14,833 nt of DNA from assembly GCA_030452775.1 (NCBI GenBank), contig JAKDLQ010000028.1, positions 1 through 14,833 of the forward strand. The letters run 5' to 3'. The stretch comes from Micrococcales bacterium (GTDB taxonomy: Bacteria > Actinomycetota > Actinomycetes > Actinomycetales > Dermatophilaceae). The notes under the pieces are model-generated. The model saw only the letters and a list, made by a program, of their open reading frames with translations, did not search any database and had not been told where the DNA came from. Both the position numbers and the translations under genes were made by a program. Below are positions 1 through 8,284 of this stretch, one piece after another; within the stretch, counting starts at the first letter, position 1; each line of letters opens with the position of its first letter.

Positions 1-14
1 GACACCTCGCACTC

Positions 15-95
15 AAGCGATACCGCGCTCACGCGGCACCGCGCGCTCGAGCGATCCCGCGCTCGAGCGATCCGCGCCCAAGCGATCCCGCGCTC
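15..95. repeat. Tandem array of five ~16-bp imperfect palindromic units
   Basis: Five adjacent units lie at 15-30, 31-48, 49-64, 65-79 and 80-95, with consensus GAGCGATCCCGCGCTC. Two are one base off the consensus, one has lost a base and one carries two extra bases. Each unit has complementary ends (GAGCG and CGCTC), so each could fold as a small hairpin in RNA or DNA. The array begins 33 bp past the stop codon of the minus-strand VWA gene, so it would lie in that gene's 3' untranslated region. No T-run follows, so a classical intrinsic terminator is not evident. A role in transcript end formation or as a REP-like element is inference. Confidence 0.8.
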
Positions 96-127
96 GGCAC
101 CGCGCGCGGCGGCATACGGACGAGGCG

Positions 128-2146
128 TCAGACCCAGAAGCCGCGCCCACCGAACCAGTCGCCGTAGTCTGAGGGGCGCCCGAAGGCAGACGGACCACGG
201 TCCCCGAGGTAGCTGCTGACGACCGCGACGCCGAGATCGTCCAGCTCGGGGGCGATGACCCGGCCATCGACCCGGGCGGCCATCTGGTCGATGAAGCGTG
301 CCAGCCCCGGGTCCTCGCCCAGCCGGAAGAAGCTCACCCGGGCGCCGAGGCGGCCCGCGGCATCGAGTTCGCGAATCGTGTGCGCGATGGTCAACGGGTG
401 CGGCGGGTAGCTGAACCACGTCTCCCCGCTGCGCTCGAGGTGCGAGGTCGGCTCGCCGTCGGTGACGATGAGCAGCACGGGCTGGGCGTTCGGGTGCTTG
501 CGGAAATGCCGGTTGGCGAGCAGCAGCGCGTGGTGCAGGTTCGTGCCCTTGTCCCACTGGGCGTCGAGGGCGGTGAGCTCCTCGATGTCCATCACCTGCG
601 CGTTGCGGCCGAACCCGATGAGCTGGAGGTGATCGCCCCGGAACCGGCTGCTGATGAGGTGATGGAGGGCCAGCGCGGTCCGCTTCATCGGCACCCAGCG
701 CCCGTCCATCGCCATCGAGAACGACGTGTCGGCGAGCAGCGCGACCGCAGCCTGGGTGCGTGCCTCGGTCTCGGTGACCTCGACGTCGCGGATGTCGAGG
801 CGCACCCCACCGGCCGGGTCCCGACCCTCGCCGACGGTGCGCAGCACGGCGTTGGTCACGGTGCGGGTCACATCCCACGGCTCGGTATCGCCGAAGACCC
901 ACTCCCTGGTGGCGCCGCTGCGCTCGCCCGCGGCGCCCGCCTGGCGCTGGTCGCGCTGCCCGGCCCGCCCGGAGATCCGGTCGGCCACATCGCGCAGCAG
1001 CGCCTTGCCGAGCTGGCGCATCGCCTTGGGAGAGAGCTTCAACTGGCCGTCGGAGGTGCGCTTGAGCAGTCCACTGCGACGCAGCGCGCGTTCCAGCTCG
1101 GCGAGCGTCCGGGCGTCGATCGCCGCCTCGGGGCCGAGCTGACGGTCCAGCGCGTCGAGGTCGAGGTCATCGAGCCGGGCGCCGTCGTAGGACTGGGCGA
1201 GCTGGTCGGCGAGGTCGTCGAGGTCCGCGAGGTCCTGCAGGGCGCCGGTGCCATCGCCGAGGCCGAGGCCCTGCTCACCCTGGAAAGACTCGGCGCCGCC
1301 CCAGTCCTCACCGGGACGCAGGGCCTGAAGGTTGGCATCGAGTCGTCCGAGCTGGTCCATCAGCTGCGGCGATCCGAACGCCTGCTGCGACAGTGCCATC
1401 AGCTCGTCCCGCTGCTCCTGGGTCATCGAGTTGAGCATCCGCTGGGCCGCCGCGGAACGCTGCGCCAAGGCGTCGAGGAGCTCGTCCATCGTCTGCGGCT
1501 GCTCGGGGAAGAAGTCGCCGTGCTTGTCCATGAACTCCGTGAAGAGCTCGTCCGTGGGCTCGCCGTTGCGGTGGGCCTCGAGCAGGGTGTTGAGGTCGTC
1601 GAGCATGTCGTTGATGCGCCGGCGATCCTCGCCGCTCGCGCCCTCGAGGGCCTGCTTCATCCCCGCGAAGCGCTGGTCGAGCAGCTCCCGGCCCAGCAGG
1701 TCCTTGATCTGTTCATAGGCGTCGCGGGCCTCGGAGGAGCGCCAGGGGTAGTCGGACAGCTCGCTCACGGCTGCGGCCGTCGACGGTGGGAGGTTCCCGA
1801 TCCGCATCTCGGCGAAGCGGGCATCGTCATCGAGATCGCGGGCCAGCTGCTTGCGTTCGGCGAGCACGGCCTGGTCGAGCAGCTCACGCACTTGCGCCAT
1901 CGTGCCGTCGAGGTTGTGCCGCTGGAGGATCTCGCGGCGGCGCTGGGCGACGCGGCGCGCGAGGTCGTCAAGCCCCTGCCGCCCGTCCGCCCCGCGCCGG
2001 AGGAACTCGCGCATCGCGCGTTCCGGCGAGCGCCCGGACATGACGTCCTCGCCGATCGCCTCGAGGGCCTCGGCGAGATCGACAGGGGGCGCGAGGGGAT
2101 CGGGCCCGCCGTCGTATCTGCCGTAGCGCGCCCTCACGGCCGCCAC
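128..2146 (-). CDS. VWA-domain protein, partner of the adjacent MoxR-type ATPase
   Basis: A 672-residue soluble protein with no signal peptide or membrane segment visible. The first ~450 residues are mostly charged and helical with no recognisable fold. The C-terminal part is a von Willebrand factor A domain whose metal-binding MIDAS site is intact: D473-x-S475-x-S477, T535 in the KGTNL loop and D563 in the TDGEP loop. The size and the pairing with an ATPase match mycobacterial Rv0959 next to Rv0958 (from memory). In other MoxR/VWA pairs the VWA protein docks on the ATPase and recruits clients for metal insertion or complex assembly; the client here is unknown. Start is a GTG 10 nt after the ATPase stop, with only a weak upstream GCGGA, so translational coupling is likely; a GTG three codons in is an alternative. 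It should not be called a magnesium chelatase subunit, since no chlorophyll-pathway genes are nearby. Confidence 0.88.
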   Translation of the reverse strand: MAAVRARYGRYDGGPDPLAPPVDLAEALEAIGEDVMSGRSPERAMREFLRRGADGRQGLDDLARRVAQRRREILQRHNLDGTMAQVRELLDQAVLAERKQLARDLDDDARFAEMRIGNLPPSTAAAVSELSDYPWRSSEARDAYEQIKDLLGRELLDQRFAGMKQALEGASGEDRRRINDMLDDLNTLLEAHRNGEPTDELFTEFMDKHGDFFPEQPQTMDELLDALAQRSAAAQRMLNSMTQEQRDELMALSQQAFGSPQLMDQLGRLDANLQALRPGEDWGGAESFQGEQGLGLGDGTGALQDLADLDDLADQLAQSYDGARLDDLDLDALDRQLGPEAAIDARTLAELERALRRSGLLKRTSDGQLKLSPKAMRQLGKALLRDVADRISGRAGQRDQRQAGAAGERSGATREWVFGDTEPWDVTRTVTNAVLRTVGEGRDPAGGVRLDIRDVEVTETEARTQAAVALLADTSFSMAMDGRWVPMKRTALALHHLISSRFRGDHLQLIGFGRNAQVMDIEELTALDAQWDKGTNLHHALLLANRHFRKHPNAQPVLLIVTDGEPTSHLERSGETWFSYPPHPLTIAHTIRELDAAGRLGARVSFFRLGEDPGLARFIDQMAARVDGRVIAPELDDLGVAVVSSYLGDRGPSAFGRPSDYGDWFGGRGFWV

Positions 2147-2156
2147 GTCCGCTGCA

Positions 2157-3545
2157 TCATCCGTACACCGTCTCCCCCGCCGTGGTCTCCTTGCTCACCT
2201 TGCGGGCGAGGTAGAGACCCTCGAGGGCGAGCTCGATCGCGCTCGCCCGCTCACCGTCGTTGGTCGCATCGAGCCGGTCGCAGACCTCGTCGTAGAGCTC
2301 GGACTCCCCGAGGACCGGCAGGCCGGAGAGGAAGTCCCTGGCGCTGACCTGTTCGCCGGTCGAGACCATGGCGCCGGCCTCCATCGCCTCGACGAGCAGC
2401 GCGAAGTCGATGCCCCGGAAGTGCCGGGCCACCGTCTCGGCGAGCGCGGTGCGCAGCAGATGGGTGAGGACCTCCCGCTCGCGGCCCTCCTCGCCGGTCT
2501 CGAACTCCACCTTGCCCCCGAGAACCTCGACCACAGCCTCGAGGTCGACGACGCGGGCCACCGCCTCCGGCTCGCCCTGGATGGTGGCCCGGTGCCGGGC
2601 GGCTGCCGCAAGAGTCTCGGCACCGGCGATGGACAAGCGGGCGCTGACGCCCGAGCGCTGATCGACGGCGCTCGACTCGCGCAGATGCCGGGTGAAGCGG
2701 GCGAGGATCTCGACGAGCGTGTCCGGCACGTCCGCGCTCAGGTGCGCCTCCTGCCGGATGACCGCGACCTCGTCCTCGAGCGCCACCGGGTAGTGGGTGC
2801 GGATCTCTGCGCCGAAGCGGTCCTTGAGCGGCGTGATGATCCGGCCCCGGTTCGTGTAGTCCTCGGGGTTCGCGCTCGCGACGACGAGCACGTCGAGCGG
2901 CAGCCGCAGCACGTAGCCGCGGATCTGGATGTCGCGCTCCTCCATGACGTTGAGCATCGCCACCTGGATCCGCTCGGCGAGGTCGGGCAGCTCGTTGATG
3001 GCGACGATGCCGCGGTGGCTGCGCGGGATGAGCCCGTAGTGGATCGTCTCCGGGTCGCCGAGCGAGCGGCCCTCGGCGACCTTCATCGGGTCGACGTCAC
3101 CGACGAGGTCCGCGACGCTCGTGTCCGGGGTGGCGAGCTTCTCGGAGTACCGCTCGTCGCGGTGGCGCCAGCCCACCGGCAGGCCGTCGCCGAGCTGGAG
3201 CGCGCGCCGCCGGGAGACCGGGGTGATGGGGTCGTAGGGGTGCTCGGCGAGCTCGCTGCCGGCGATGACCGGGGTCCACTCGTCGAGGAGCCCGGCGAGC
3301 GTGCGCAGCACGCGGGTCTTGCCCTGCCCACGCTCGCCCAGCAGGACGATGTCGTGCCCGGCGATGATGGCCCGCTCGAGCCGCGGGATCACCGTGGTGG
3401 CGAAGCCGTGCAGCCCCGGCCACGGGTTGCGTCCGTCGCGCAGCGCGGCGAGCAGGTTCTCGCGCAGCTCCTCCCTGAGGTGGCGCTGCTGGTGGCCCGA
3501 GGCACGCAGCGCCCCGACCGTCGTCAAACCAGGAGTCTTCGTCAC
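2157..3545 (-). CDS. MoxR-type AAA+ ATPase (Rv0958-like, 'magnesium chelatase-like')
   Basis: A 462-residue AAA+ ATPase. Visible motifs in order: Walker A GERGQGKT at 70-77 (K76), Walker B-like IVAINE at 180-185 with Asn where Asp is usual but the catalytic Glu185 kept, sensor 1 Asn226 in VVASANPED, and a likely arginine finger in TPLKDRFG (R243). The C-terminal ~200 residues form the helical lid and a family-specific tail. MoxR ATPases use ATP hydrolysis to remodel or assemble partner proteins together with a VWA protein, here encoded 10 nt downstream. Bacterial annotations often read 'magnesium chelatase', which the context does not support. The chosen GTG is the first possible start, because an in-frame stop lies 9 bases upstream. 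GGAGG sits only one base before it, too close for normal ribosome binding, so a leaderless mRNA is possible (see the -10 entry). A TTG at codon 7 is the other candidate. Confidence 0.88.
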   Translation of the reverse strand: MTKTPGLTTVGALRASGHQQRHLREELRENLLAALRDGRNPWPGLHGFATTVIPRLERAIIAGHDIVLLGERGQGKTRVLRTLAGLLDEWTPVIAGSELAEHPYDPITPVSRRRALQLGDGLPVGWRHRDERYSEKLATPDTSVADLVGDVDPMKVAEGRSLGDPETIHYGLIPRSHRGIVAINELPDLAERIQVAMLNVMEERDIQIRGYVLRLPLDVLVVASANPEDYTNRGRIITPLKDRFGAEIRTHYPVALEDEVAVIRQEAHLSADVPDTLVEILARFTRHLRESSAVDQRSGVSARLSIAGAETLAAAARHRATIQGEPEAVARVVDLEAVVEVLGGKVEFETGEEGREREVLTHLLRTALAETVARHFRGIDFALLVEAMEAGAMVSTGEQVSARDFLSGLPVLGESELYDEVCDRLDATNDGERASAIELALEGLYLARKVSKETTAGETVYG

Positions 3546-3551
3546 CCCTCC

Positions 3552-3557
3552 ACGCTA
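3552..3557 (-). promoter_or_regulatory. Candidate -10 element for the MoxR-type gene
   Basis: Minus-strand TAGCGT fits the actinobacterial -10 pattern TANNNT. It ends 6 bases before the GTG start, so transcription would begin at or next to the first base of the start codon, giving a leaderless mRNA. No convincing -35 is seen 17 bp upstream. Similar geometry is seen at purD. Inferred from spacing only. Confidence 0.35.
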
Positions 3558-3591
3558 ACCCCGCGCGCCACCAATCCCGCAGCACCACCGC

Positions 3592-3612
3592 ATGCCGTAT
3601 GCCGTATGCCGT
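3592..3612. repeat. Heptamer ATGCCGT repeated three times in tandem
   Basis: Three perfect 7-bp units lie head to tail and generate two overlapping copies of the dispersed octamer GTATGCCG. The run lies about 47 bp upstream of the MoxR-type gene start. It may be simple slippage, or a local cluster of binding sites for whatever recognises the octamer. Confidence 0.85.
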
Positions 3613-3686
3613 CGAGCCGCACCTGAGCTGCACCTGCGGCCGCGACTGCGGGCCAGCCCCGCCCGCGCACGCCTAGCTACTGCTTC

Positions 3687-3779
3687 TCTTGCGCAACCGA
3701 GCCGCCCGCTCACCTCCTCTCGCACAACCGAGCCGCCCGCTCACCTCCTCTCGCACAACCGAGGCGCCCGCTCGACGTG
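3687..3779. repeat. Three tandem 31-bp repeats downstream of purL
   Basis: Units are 3687-3717, 3718-3748 and 3749-3779. Units 1 and 2 differ at two positions; unit 3 has one internal change and a diverged last six bases. Read on the minus strand, which is the sense of purL, the first two units carry AGGAGGTGA, a near-perfect complement of the 16S rRNA 3' tail. No start codon lies at the usual distance. Each unit also holds GAGC and GCTC arms around five bases, a small hairpin resembling the palindrome of the 15-95 array. There are no unique spacers, so it is not a CRISPR array. Function unknown; a 3'-UTR role is inference. Confidence 0.85.
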
Positions 3780-3860
3780 CCGGCCGTGGGGACGCTGCCC
3801 AGCGGCATACGACATCGGGGTGAGCTTCCGGGAAGTACGACCGAGTCGGGCTCCGTCGGG

Positions 3861-6800
3861 TCAGCCCACCCAGACGCGGGCGTTGCGGAACATCCGCAGC
3901 CACGGGCTGTCGGCCTCGACCGGCCCGGGGCTCCACGACAGCTGGACGTTGCGGGCGACGCGCTCCGCGTGCGGCATCACCGCGGTGAAGCGGCCATCCG
4001 GGGTGGTCACTGCCGTGAGCCCGTCGGGCGAGCCGTTGGGGTTGTGGGGGTAGGTGACCGCCGGTCTGCCCTGGTGGTCGACGAAGCGGGCGACCCGGTG
4101 CACGGCCGCGGCGTCACCGCGCGCCGAGAAGTCGGCGAAGCCCTCACCATGGGCCACCGCGATCGGGATCCGGCTGCCGGACATGCCCGCCGTGAGGATC
4201 GACGGCGAGTCGAGCACCTCGACGAGTGTCAACCGGGCCTCGTACTGCTCGGATCGGTTGCGGGTGAACCGGGGCCAGGCCTCGGCGCCGGGGATGAGCT
4301 CGGCGAGCGCCGCGAACATCTGGGCGCCGTTGCAGATGCCGAGCCCGAACGTGTCCTCGCGCTCGAAGAAGGTGCGGAACGCGTCGGTCAGCCGCTCGGT
4401 GAACAGCACCGAGCGCGCCCAGCCCTCCCCGGCACCGAGCGTGTCGCCGTAGGAGAAGCCGCCACACGCGGCGAGCCCGACGGCGTCGGCCAGGTCGAAC
4501 CGGCCGGCCTGGAGATCGGTCATGTGGACGTCGTACGTGTCGAAGCCGGCGCGGTCGAACGCGAACGCCGTCTCGACGTGGCTGTTGACCCCCTGCTCCC
4601 GCAGGATCGCGACTGTCGGCCGGGCCCCGAGGCCGATGTACGGCGCGGCCACGTCGTCGCCCGGGTCGAAAGTCGGAGACACGACGACGCCGGGGTCGTC
4701 ATCGGCCCCGAAGGCGGCGTGCTCCTCGTCGGCGCAGGCCGGGTTGTCACGTAGCGCGGCGATGCGCCACGACACCTCGTCCCAGGCCTGCGCGAGGTCG
4801 CGCACGGGCTCCTGCAGGGCCAGCTTCCCGCCGAAGCCGAGGCTGACGACGCGGTCGACGGTGGGCCGGGCGACCGTGCGGCTGAGCTCGCCCAACCCGT
4901 GCGCGGCGAGGATCTCCTGGACCTGCTCGCGGCGCTCGGAGGGCACCTCGACGACGACCCCGAGCTCCTCGGCGAAGAGCTCCTCGGTCGAGGCCAACGG
5001 GCCGACGGACAGGCCGCATCCGCTGGCGAAGGCCATCTCGCAGAGGGTCGCCCACAGACCCCCGTCAGAGCGGTCGTGGTAGGCCAGTACGAGCTCACGA
5101 GCACGCAACTCGGCCATCGCCGCCGCAAGGCCCGTGAGCAAAGCGGGATCGTCGAGGTCGGGGACCGCTTCGCCAAAGACGGCGGCCACCTGCGCGAGGA
5201 TCGACCCGCCGAGCCGGTTGGCGCCCCTGCCGAGATCGATGAGCACGAGCTCGGTGTCACGCCGCGAGCCGTCGGCATCGTGGATCACGCCCTGCAGCTG
5301 CGGGGTCAGCGTCCCGCGCACATCGGGCAGCGAGGCGAAGGCGGAGACGACGAGGGACACCGGGGAGGTGACCTGTTTGGCCTCGCCCGATGTGGCATCC
5401 GTCCAGCGGGTGCGCATCGAGAGCGAGTCCTTGCCGACCGGCACCGAGATGCCGAGGGCCGGGCACAGCTGCATCGCGAGCGCGTGGACGGTGTCGTAGA
5501 GCGCGGCGTCCTCACCGGGCTCGCCGCACGCGGCCATCCAGTTGCACGAGAGCTTGACACCCGTCAGCGCCCCCACCGGCGCCGCCAAGAGGTTGGTCAG
5601 GGCCTCCCCGACCGCCATCCGGCCCGAGGCGGGGGCATCGACCGAGGCGAGCGGCATACGCTCGCCGCTGGCCATGGCCTGCCCCGCGAGGCCGGTGTGA
5701 TCCGAGAGCGTCACGGCGACGTCGGCCACCGGCACCTGCCACGGGCCGACCATCTGGTCGCGGTGCGTGAGCCCGCCGACGGTGCGGTCGCCGATCGTCA
5801 CGAGGAAGCGCTTCGAGGCCACCGTCGGGTGGCGCAGCACCGCATACGCGGCAGAGCGCAGGTCGATGCCGTCCAGGTCGAGCGAGTCGCCGCGGCGCTT
5901 CACCCGGGTGACGTCGCGGGTCATCCGGGGAGTCTTGCCGAGCAGCACCTCCATCGGCATGTCGATGGGGCGGTCGTCGCCGGGCTGGTCCTGCGGGCCC
6001 GGCGCCACCACGAGCTGCGCGTCATCGCGCGCCACCCCGACGACGGCATACGGGCAGCGCTCGCGGTCCGCCAGCGCCGCGACCTGCGGCAGTGACTCCG
6101 GGGCGATGGCGAGGACGTAGCGTTCCTGGCTCTCGTTGCACCAGATCTCCTTGGGCGCGAGGCCCGACTCCTCGAGCGGCACCGCCGACAGGTCGAAGCG
6201 AGCCCCGCGGCCCGCGCCGTCGACGAGCTCGGGGAAGGCGTTGGACAGGCCGCCGGCGCCGACGTCGTGGATCGCGAGGACGGGGTTGTCCGGCCCGAGG
6301 CTCCAGCAGTGGTTGATGACCTCCTGGGCGCGCCGCTGGATCTCGGGGTTGCCGCGCTGGACGGAGTCGAAGTCGAGCTCGGCCGCATTGGCACCGGCGG
6401 CCATCGAGGAGGCCGCGCCGCCACCCATGCCGATCCGCATGCCGGGCCCGCCGATCTGCAGGAGCAGCGTGCCGGCCGGGAAGCGGACCTTCTCGGTCTG
6501 GTCGGCGCTGATCGCGCCGAGTCCGCCGGCGCTCATGATCGGCTTGTGGAAGCCGCGCCGCACGCCGTCGACGGTCTGCTCGTAGACCCGGAAGAAGCCG
6601 CCGAGGCCGGGCCGTCCGAACTCGTTGTTGAAGGCGGCAGCGCCGACCGGCCCCTCGATCATGATGTCGAGCGGGCTCGCGATGTGACCCGGCGCGCCGT
6701 ACACCTCCCGCTCCCACGGCTCGTCGGTGCCCGGCAGGCGCAGGTTGGAGACCGCGAAGCCGGTGAGGCCCGCCTTGGGCTGGCTGCCGCGGCCGGTGGC

Positions 6801-7793
6801 GCCCTCATCGCGGATCTCGCCGCCGGCGCCGGTCGCCGCTCCGGGGAACGGGCTGATCGCGGTGGGGTGGTTGTGCGTCTCGACCTTCATGAGGACGTGC
6901 ACCTCGTCCTCGTGCGCGGCATACCGGCTCGGCCCGTCGTCGCCCGCGGGCAGCCAGCGGGTGACCGGACCGCCCGCCATGACCGAGGCGTTGTCCTTGT
7001 AGGCGACGATGGTGCCCGCCCCGGCGACCTCCTCGGTGTAGCGGATCATCCCGAAAAGCGACCTGTCCTGCGCGGCGCCGTCGACGACGAAGTCTGCGTT
7101 GAAGATCTTGTGACGACAGTGCTCGGAGTTGGCCTGCGCGAACATCATGAGCTCGACGTCCGTGGGGTTGCGGCGAAGGCCGGTGAACGCGCCCACGAGG
7201 TAGTCGACCTCGTCGCCGGACAACGCGAGGCCGTATGCCGTGTCAGCCTCCTCGATCGCCGCGCGGCCGCGGCCGAGGACGTCGACGCGCTCCATCGGCT
7301 CGGGCTCGCGCTCGCCGAACAGCGCCCCGGCGGCTGCGAGGGAGGACAGCGCCGACTCGGTCATCCGATCGTGGAGCAGGTCGGCGACCGCCAGCCACTG
7401 CTCCTCGTTGACGGGTGTATCGCCGGAGAGCACATACTCGGTGACCCGCTCCACGCGGTGCACGTCAACCCCGCAGTTATGTGCGATGTCGGTCGCCTTC
7501 GAGGCCCACGGTGAGAGCGTGCCGAGGCGCGGTGACGCGACGACGGTCGCAAGGTAGGCGCCCTCGGGCAGCGCCTCGGGCGGCGGCCCATACGCGAGCA
7601 GCCGGGTCACCGTCTCCAACGTCGAGGCATCCAGCGCGCCGTGGCTCGCGACCAGGTGCACGTGCTGAGCCGTGATGCCCGTCAGGCCCGGTAGGACCAC
7701 CTGCAGGCGGGTGAGCAGGGCCTTGGCACGGAACGGCGAGAGAGCGTTGCCGCCCAGGACGGTGGTCAGCACCAGGTCGTGCGACGAGGCCAT
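3861..7793 (-). CDS. purL: Phosphoribosylformylglycinamidine synthase, large single-chain form
   Basis: Converts FGAR, glutamine and ATP to FGAM, step four of de novo IMP synthesis, in the cytosol. At 1310 residues it matches the long enterobacterial/eukaryotic type (E. coli about 1295), not the short PurL that works with separate PurS and PurQ in many actinobacteria. Domain order: PurS-like N-terminus (about 1-145), linker, a first AIR-synthetase-like half with HCRHKIFNADF near 224-234 and GGEIRDEGATGRG near 322-335, a second half with CNWMAACGEPGED near 747-760, and a class I glutaminase from about 1045. The glutaminase triad is intact: C1154 in GICNGAQ, H1275 and E1277 in PHAER. The end (MFRNAR...) also matches the E. 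coli C-terminus. ATG start with GGGAG about 10 bases upstream. It stands alone between the TA module and the MoxR-type gene, so separate purS and purQ should be unnecessary. Confidence 0.97.
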   Translation of the reverse strand: MASSHDLVLTTVLGGNALSPFRAKALLTRLQVVLPGLTGITAQHVHLVASHGALDASTLETVTRLLAYGPPPEALPEGAYLATVVASPRLGTLSPWASKATDIAHNCGVDVHRVERVTEYVLSGDTPVNEEQWLAVADLLHDRMTESALSSLAAAGALFGEREPEPMERVDVLGRGRAAIEEADTAYGLALSGDEVDYLVGAFTGLRRNPTDVELMMFAQANSEHCRHKIFNADFVVDGAAQDRSLFGMIRYTEEVAGAGTIVAYKDNASVMAGGPVTRWLPAGDDGPSRYAAHEDEVHVLMKVETHNHPTAISPFPGAATGAGGEIRDEGATGRGSQPKAGLTGFAVSNLRLPGTDEPWEREVYGAPGHIASPLDIMIEGPVGAAAFNNEFGRPGLGGFFRVYEQTVDGVRRGFHKPIMSAGGLGAISADQTEKVRFPAGTLLLQIGGPGMRIGMGGGAASSMAAGANAAELDFDSVQRGNPEIQRRAQEVINHCWSLGPDNPVLAIHDVGAGGLSNAFPELVDGAGRGARFDLSAVPLEESGLAPKEIWCNESQERYVLAIAPESLPQVAALADRERCPYAVVGVARDDAQLVVAPGPQDQPGDDRPIDMPMEVLLGKTPRMTRDVTRVKRRGDSLDLDGIDLRSAAYAVLRHPTVASKRFLVTIGDRTVGGLTHRDQMVGPWQVPVADVAVTLSDHTGLAGQAMASGERMPLASVDAPASGRMAVGEALTNLLAAPVGALTGVKLSCNWMAACGEPGEDAALYDTVHALAMQLCPALGISVPVGKDSLSMRTRWTDATSGEAKQVTSPVSLVVSAFASLPDVRGTLTPQLQGVIHDADGSRRDTELVLIDLGRGANRLGGSILAQVAAVFGEAVPDLDDPALLTGLAAAMAELRARELVLAYHDRSDGGLWATLCEMAFASGCGLSVGPLASTEELFAEELGVVVEVPSERREQVQEILAAHGLGELSRTVARPTVDRVVSLGFGGKLALQEPVRDLAQAWDEVSWRIAALRDNPACADEEHAAFGADDDPGVVVSPTFDPGDDVAAPYIGLGARPTVAILREQGVNSHVETAFAFDRAGFDTYDVHMTDLQAGRFDLADAVGLAACGGFSYGDTLGAGEGWARSVLFTERLTDAFRTFFEREDTFGLGICNGAQMFAALAELIPGAEAWPRFTRNRSEQYEARLTLVEVLDSPSILTAGMSGSRIPIAVAHGEGFADFSARGDAAAVHRVARFVDHQGRPAVTYPHNPNGSPDGLTAVTTPDGRFTAVMPHAERVARNVQLSWSPGPVEADSPWLRMFRNARVWVG

Positions 7794-7918
7794 GCGTGCG
7801 GGTCTCCCGGGAGGTCTAGCGAGGACGTGGCAAAGGCGGCTGCCACCCCAAGGCTACCGGGGGTGTGGGTTCGCGAGGTCCGCAGTCCATCCCTCCGCGC
7901 CGCACGCACAGGGGCTCA
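7794..7918 (-). promoter_or_regulatory. purL upstream region with candidate -10
   Basis: This 125-bp gap between the doc stop and the purL ATG has no gene. Minus-strand TAGCCT at 7851-7856 fits TANNNT and would give a 5' leader of about 50 bases, with GGGAG as the ribosome binding site at 7803-7807. CACCCC at 7844-7849 can pair with GGGGTG at 7860-7865 around the -10, which might be an operator or a weak end signal for the TA transcript. No -35 or known purine-repressor site is recognised. Confidence 0.3.
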
Positions 7919-8284
7919 TCAGAGGGCACCGACCCGCAAACGGTCGGCGATGACCTCGACGTCACGCATGCCCCCCGCCACCTCGAGCATGAGGTCGTGG
8001 GCCTCGTCCTGTGTCAGGGCGGGGGCGTGTCCGTTCAGCTCAAGGAACGACACAGTCGCAAGTAACGCCAGCCTCTTGTTGCCATCGACGAGCGCGTGAT
8101 TGCCAGTCAGGGACTGCAAGAGCGCAGCCGCCTTCTCGGCGAGTGAGGGGTAGGCATCCTCGCCGAACACCGTCGTCCGGGCCCGGCCCAGCGCAGCTGA
8201 GAGCAGACCGACGTCGCGCACCGGGCCCACGCCCAGCTGCCTGACCAGGATGAGGAGGCTCTCGAGGTCGAGAAACTCCGTCAC
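7919..8284 (-). CDS. doc: Doc-family (Fic fold) toxin of a type II toxin-antitoxin pair
   Basis: A 121-residue protein; phage P1 Doc is 126. It has the Doc active-site motif HALVDGNKR at 63-71, matching H-x-F-x-D-x-N-K-R with Leu in place of the usual Phe. H63, D67, N69, K70 and R71 are all kept, so an active enzyme is expected. P1 Doc phosphorylates elongation factor EF-Tu and stops translation; the same target here is inference. The frame stays open far upstream, but the GTG at 8284 is preferred because it overlaps the antitoxin stop in a GTGA junction, the usual coupling in TA operons, and because the protein then has the family length. The antitoxin-toxin order and the upstream operator support a functional module. 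Confidence 0.88.
   Translation of the reverse strand: MTEFLDLESLLILVRQLGVGPVRDVGLLSAALGRARTTVFGEDAYPSLAEKAAALLQSLTGNHALVDGNKRLALLATVSFLELNGHAPALTQDEAHDLMLEVAGGMRDVEVIADRLRVGAL

Larger units (their letters stand above)
3546..3860. other. 315-bp intergenic region between purL and the moxR-like gene
   Basis: I see no credible coding sequence. Open frames that cross it run antisense or out of frame into purL and have atypical, arginine-rich compositions. It holds the upstream region of the MoxR-type gene (3546-3600), a triple heptamer at 3592-3612, a three-copy 31-bp repeat at 3687-3779 and a further CGGCATAC copy at 3803-3810. The first ~80 bp after the purL stop contain no clear hairpin with a T-run. 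The purL transcript would cross all these repeats unless terminated within them. Confidence 0.7.

Noticed and set aside
380..2347. Long plus-strand open frame opposite the VWA gene
   Set aside because: Its translation has no recognisable motifs and is the antisense of a well-supported gene; long antisense frames are expected at this G+C.
3687..3779. CRISPR array
   Set aside because: The 31-bp units are contiguous with no spacers and no cas genes are present.
3673..3936. Small minus-strand gene overlapping the end of purL and the 31-bp repeats
   Set aside because: Composition is arginine-rich and dictated by the repeats and the purL shadow; no ribosome site or homology is evident.
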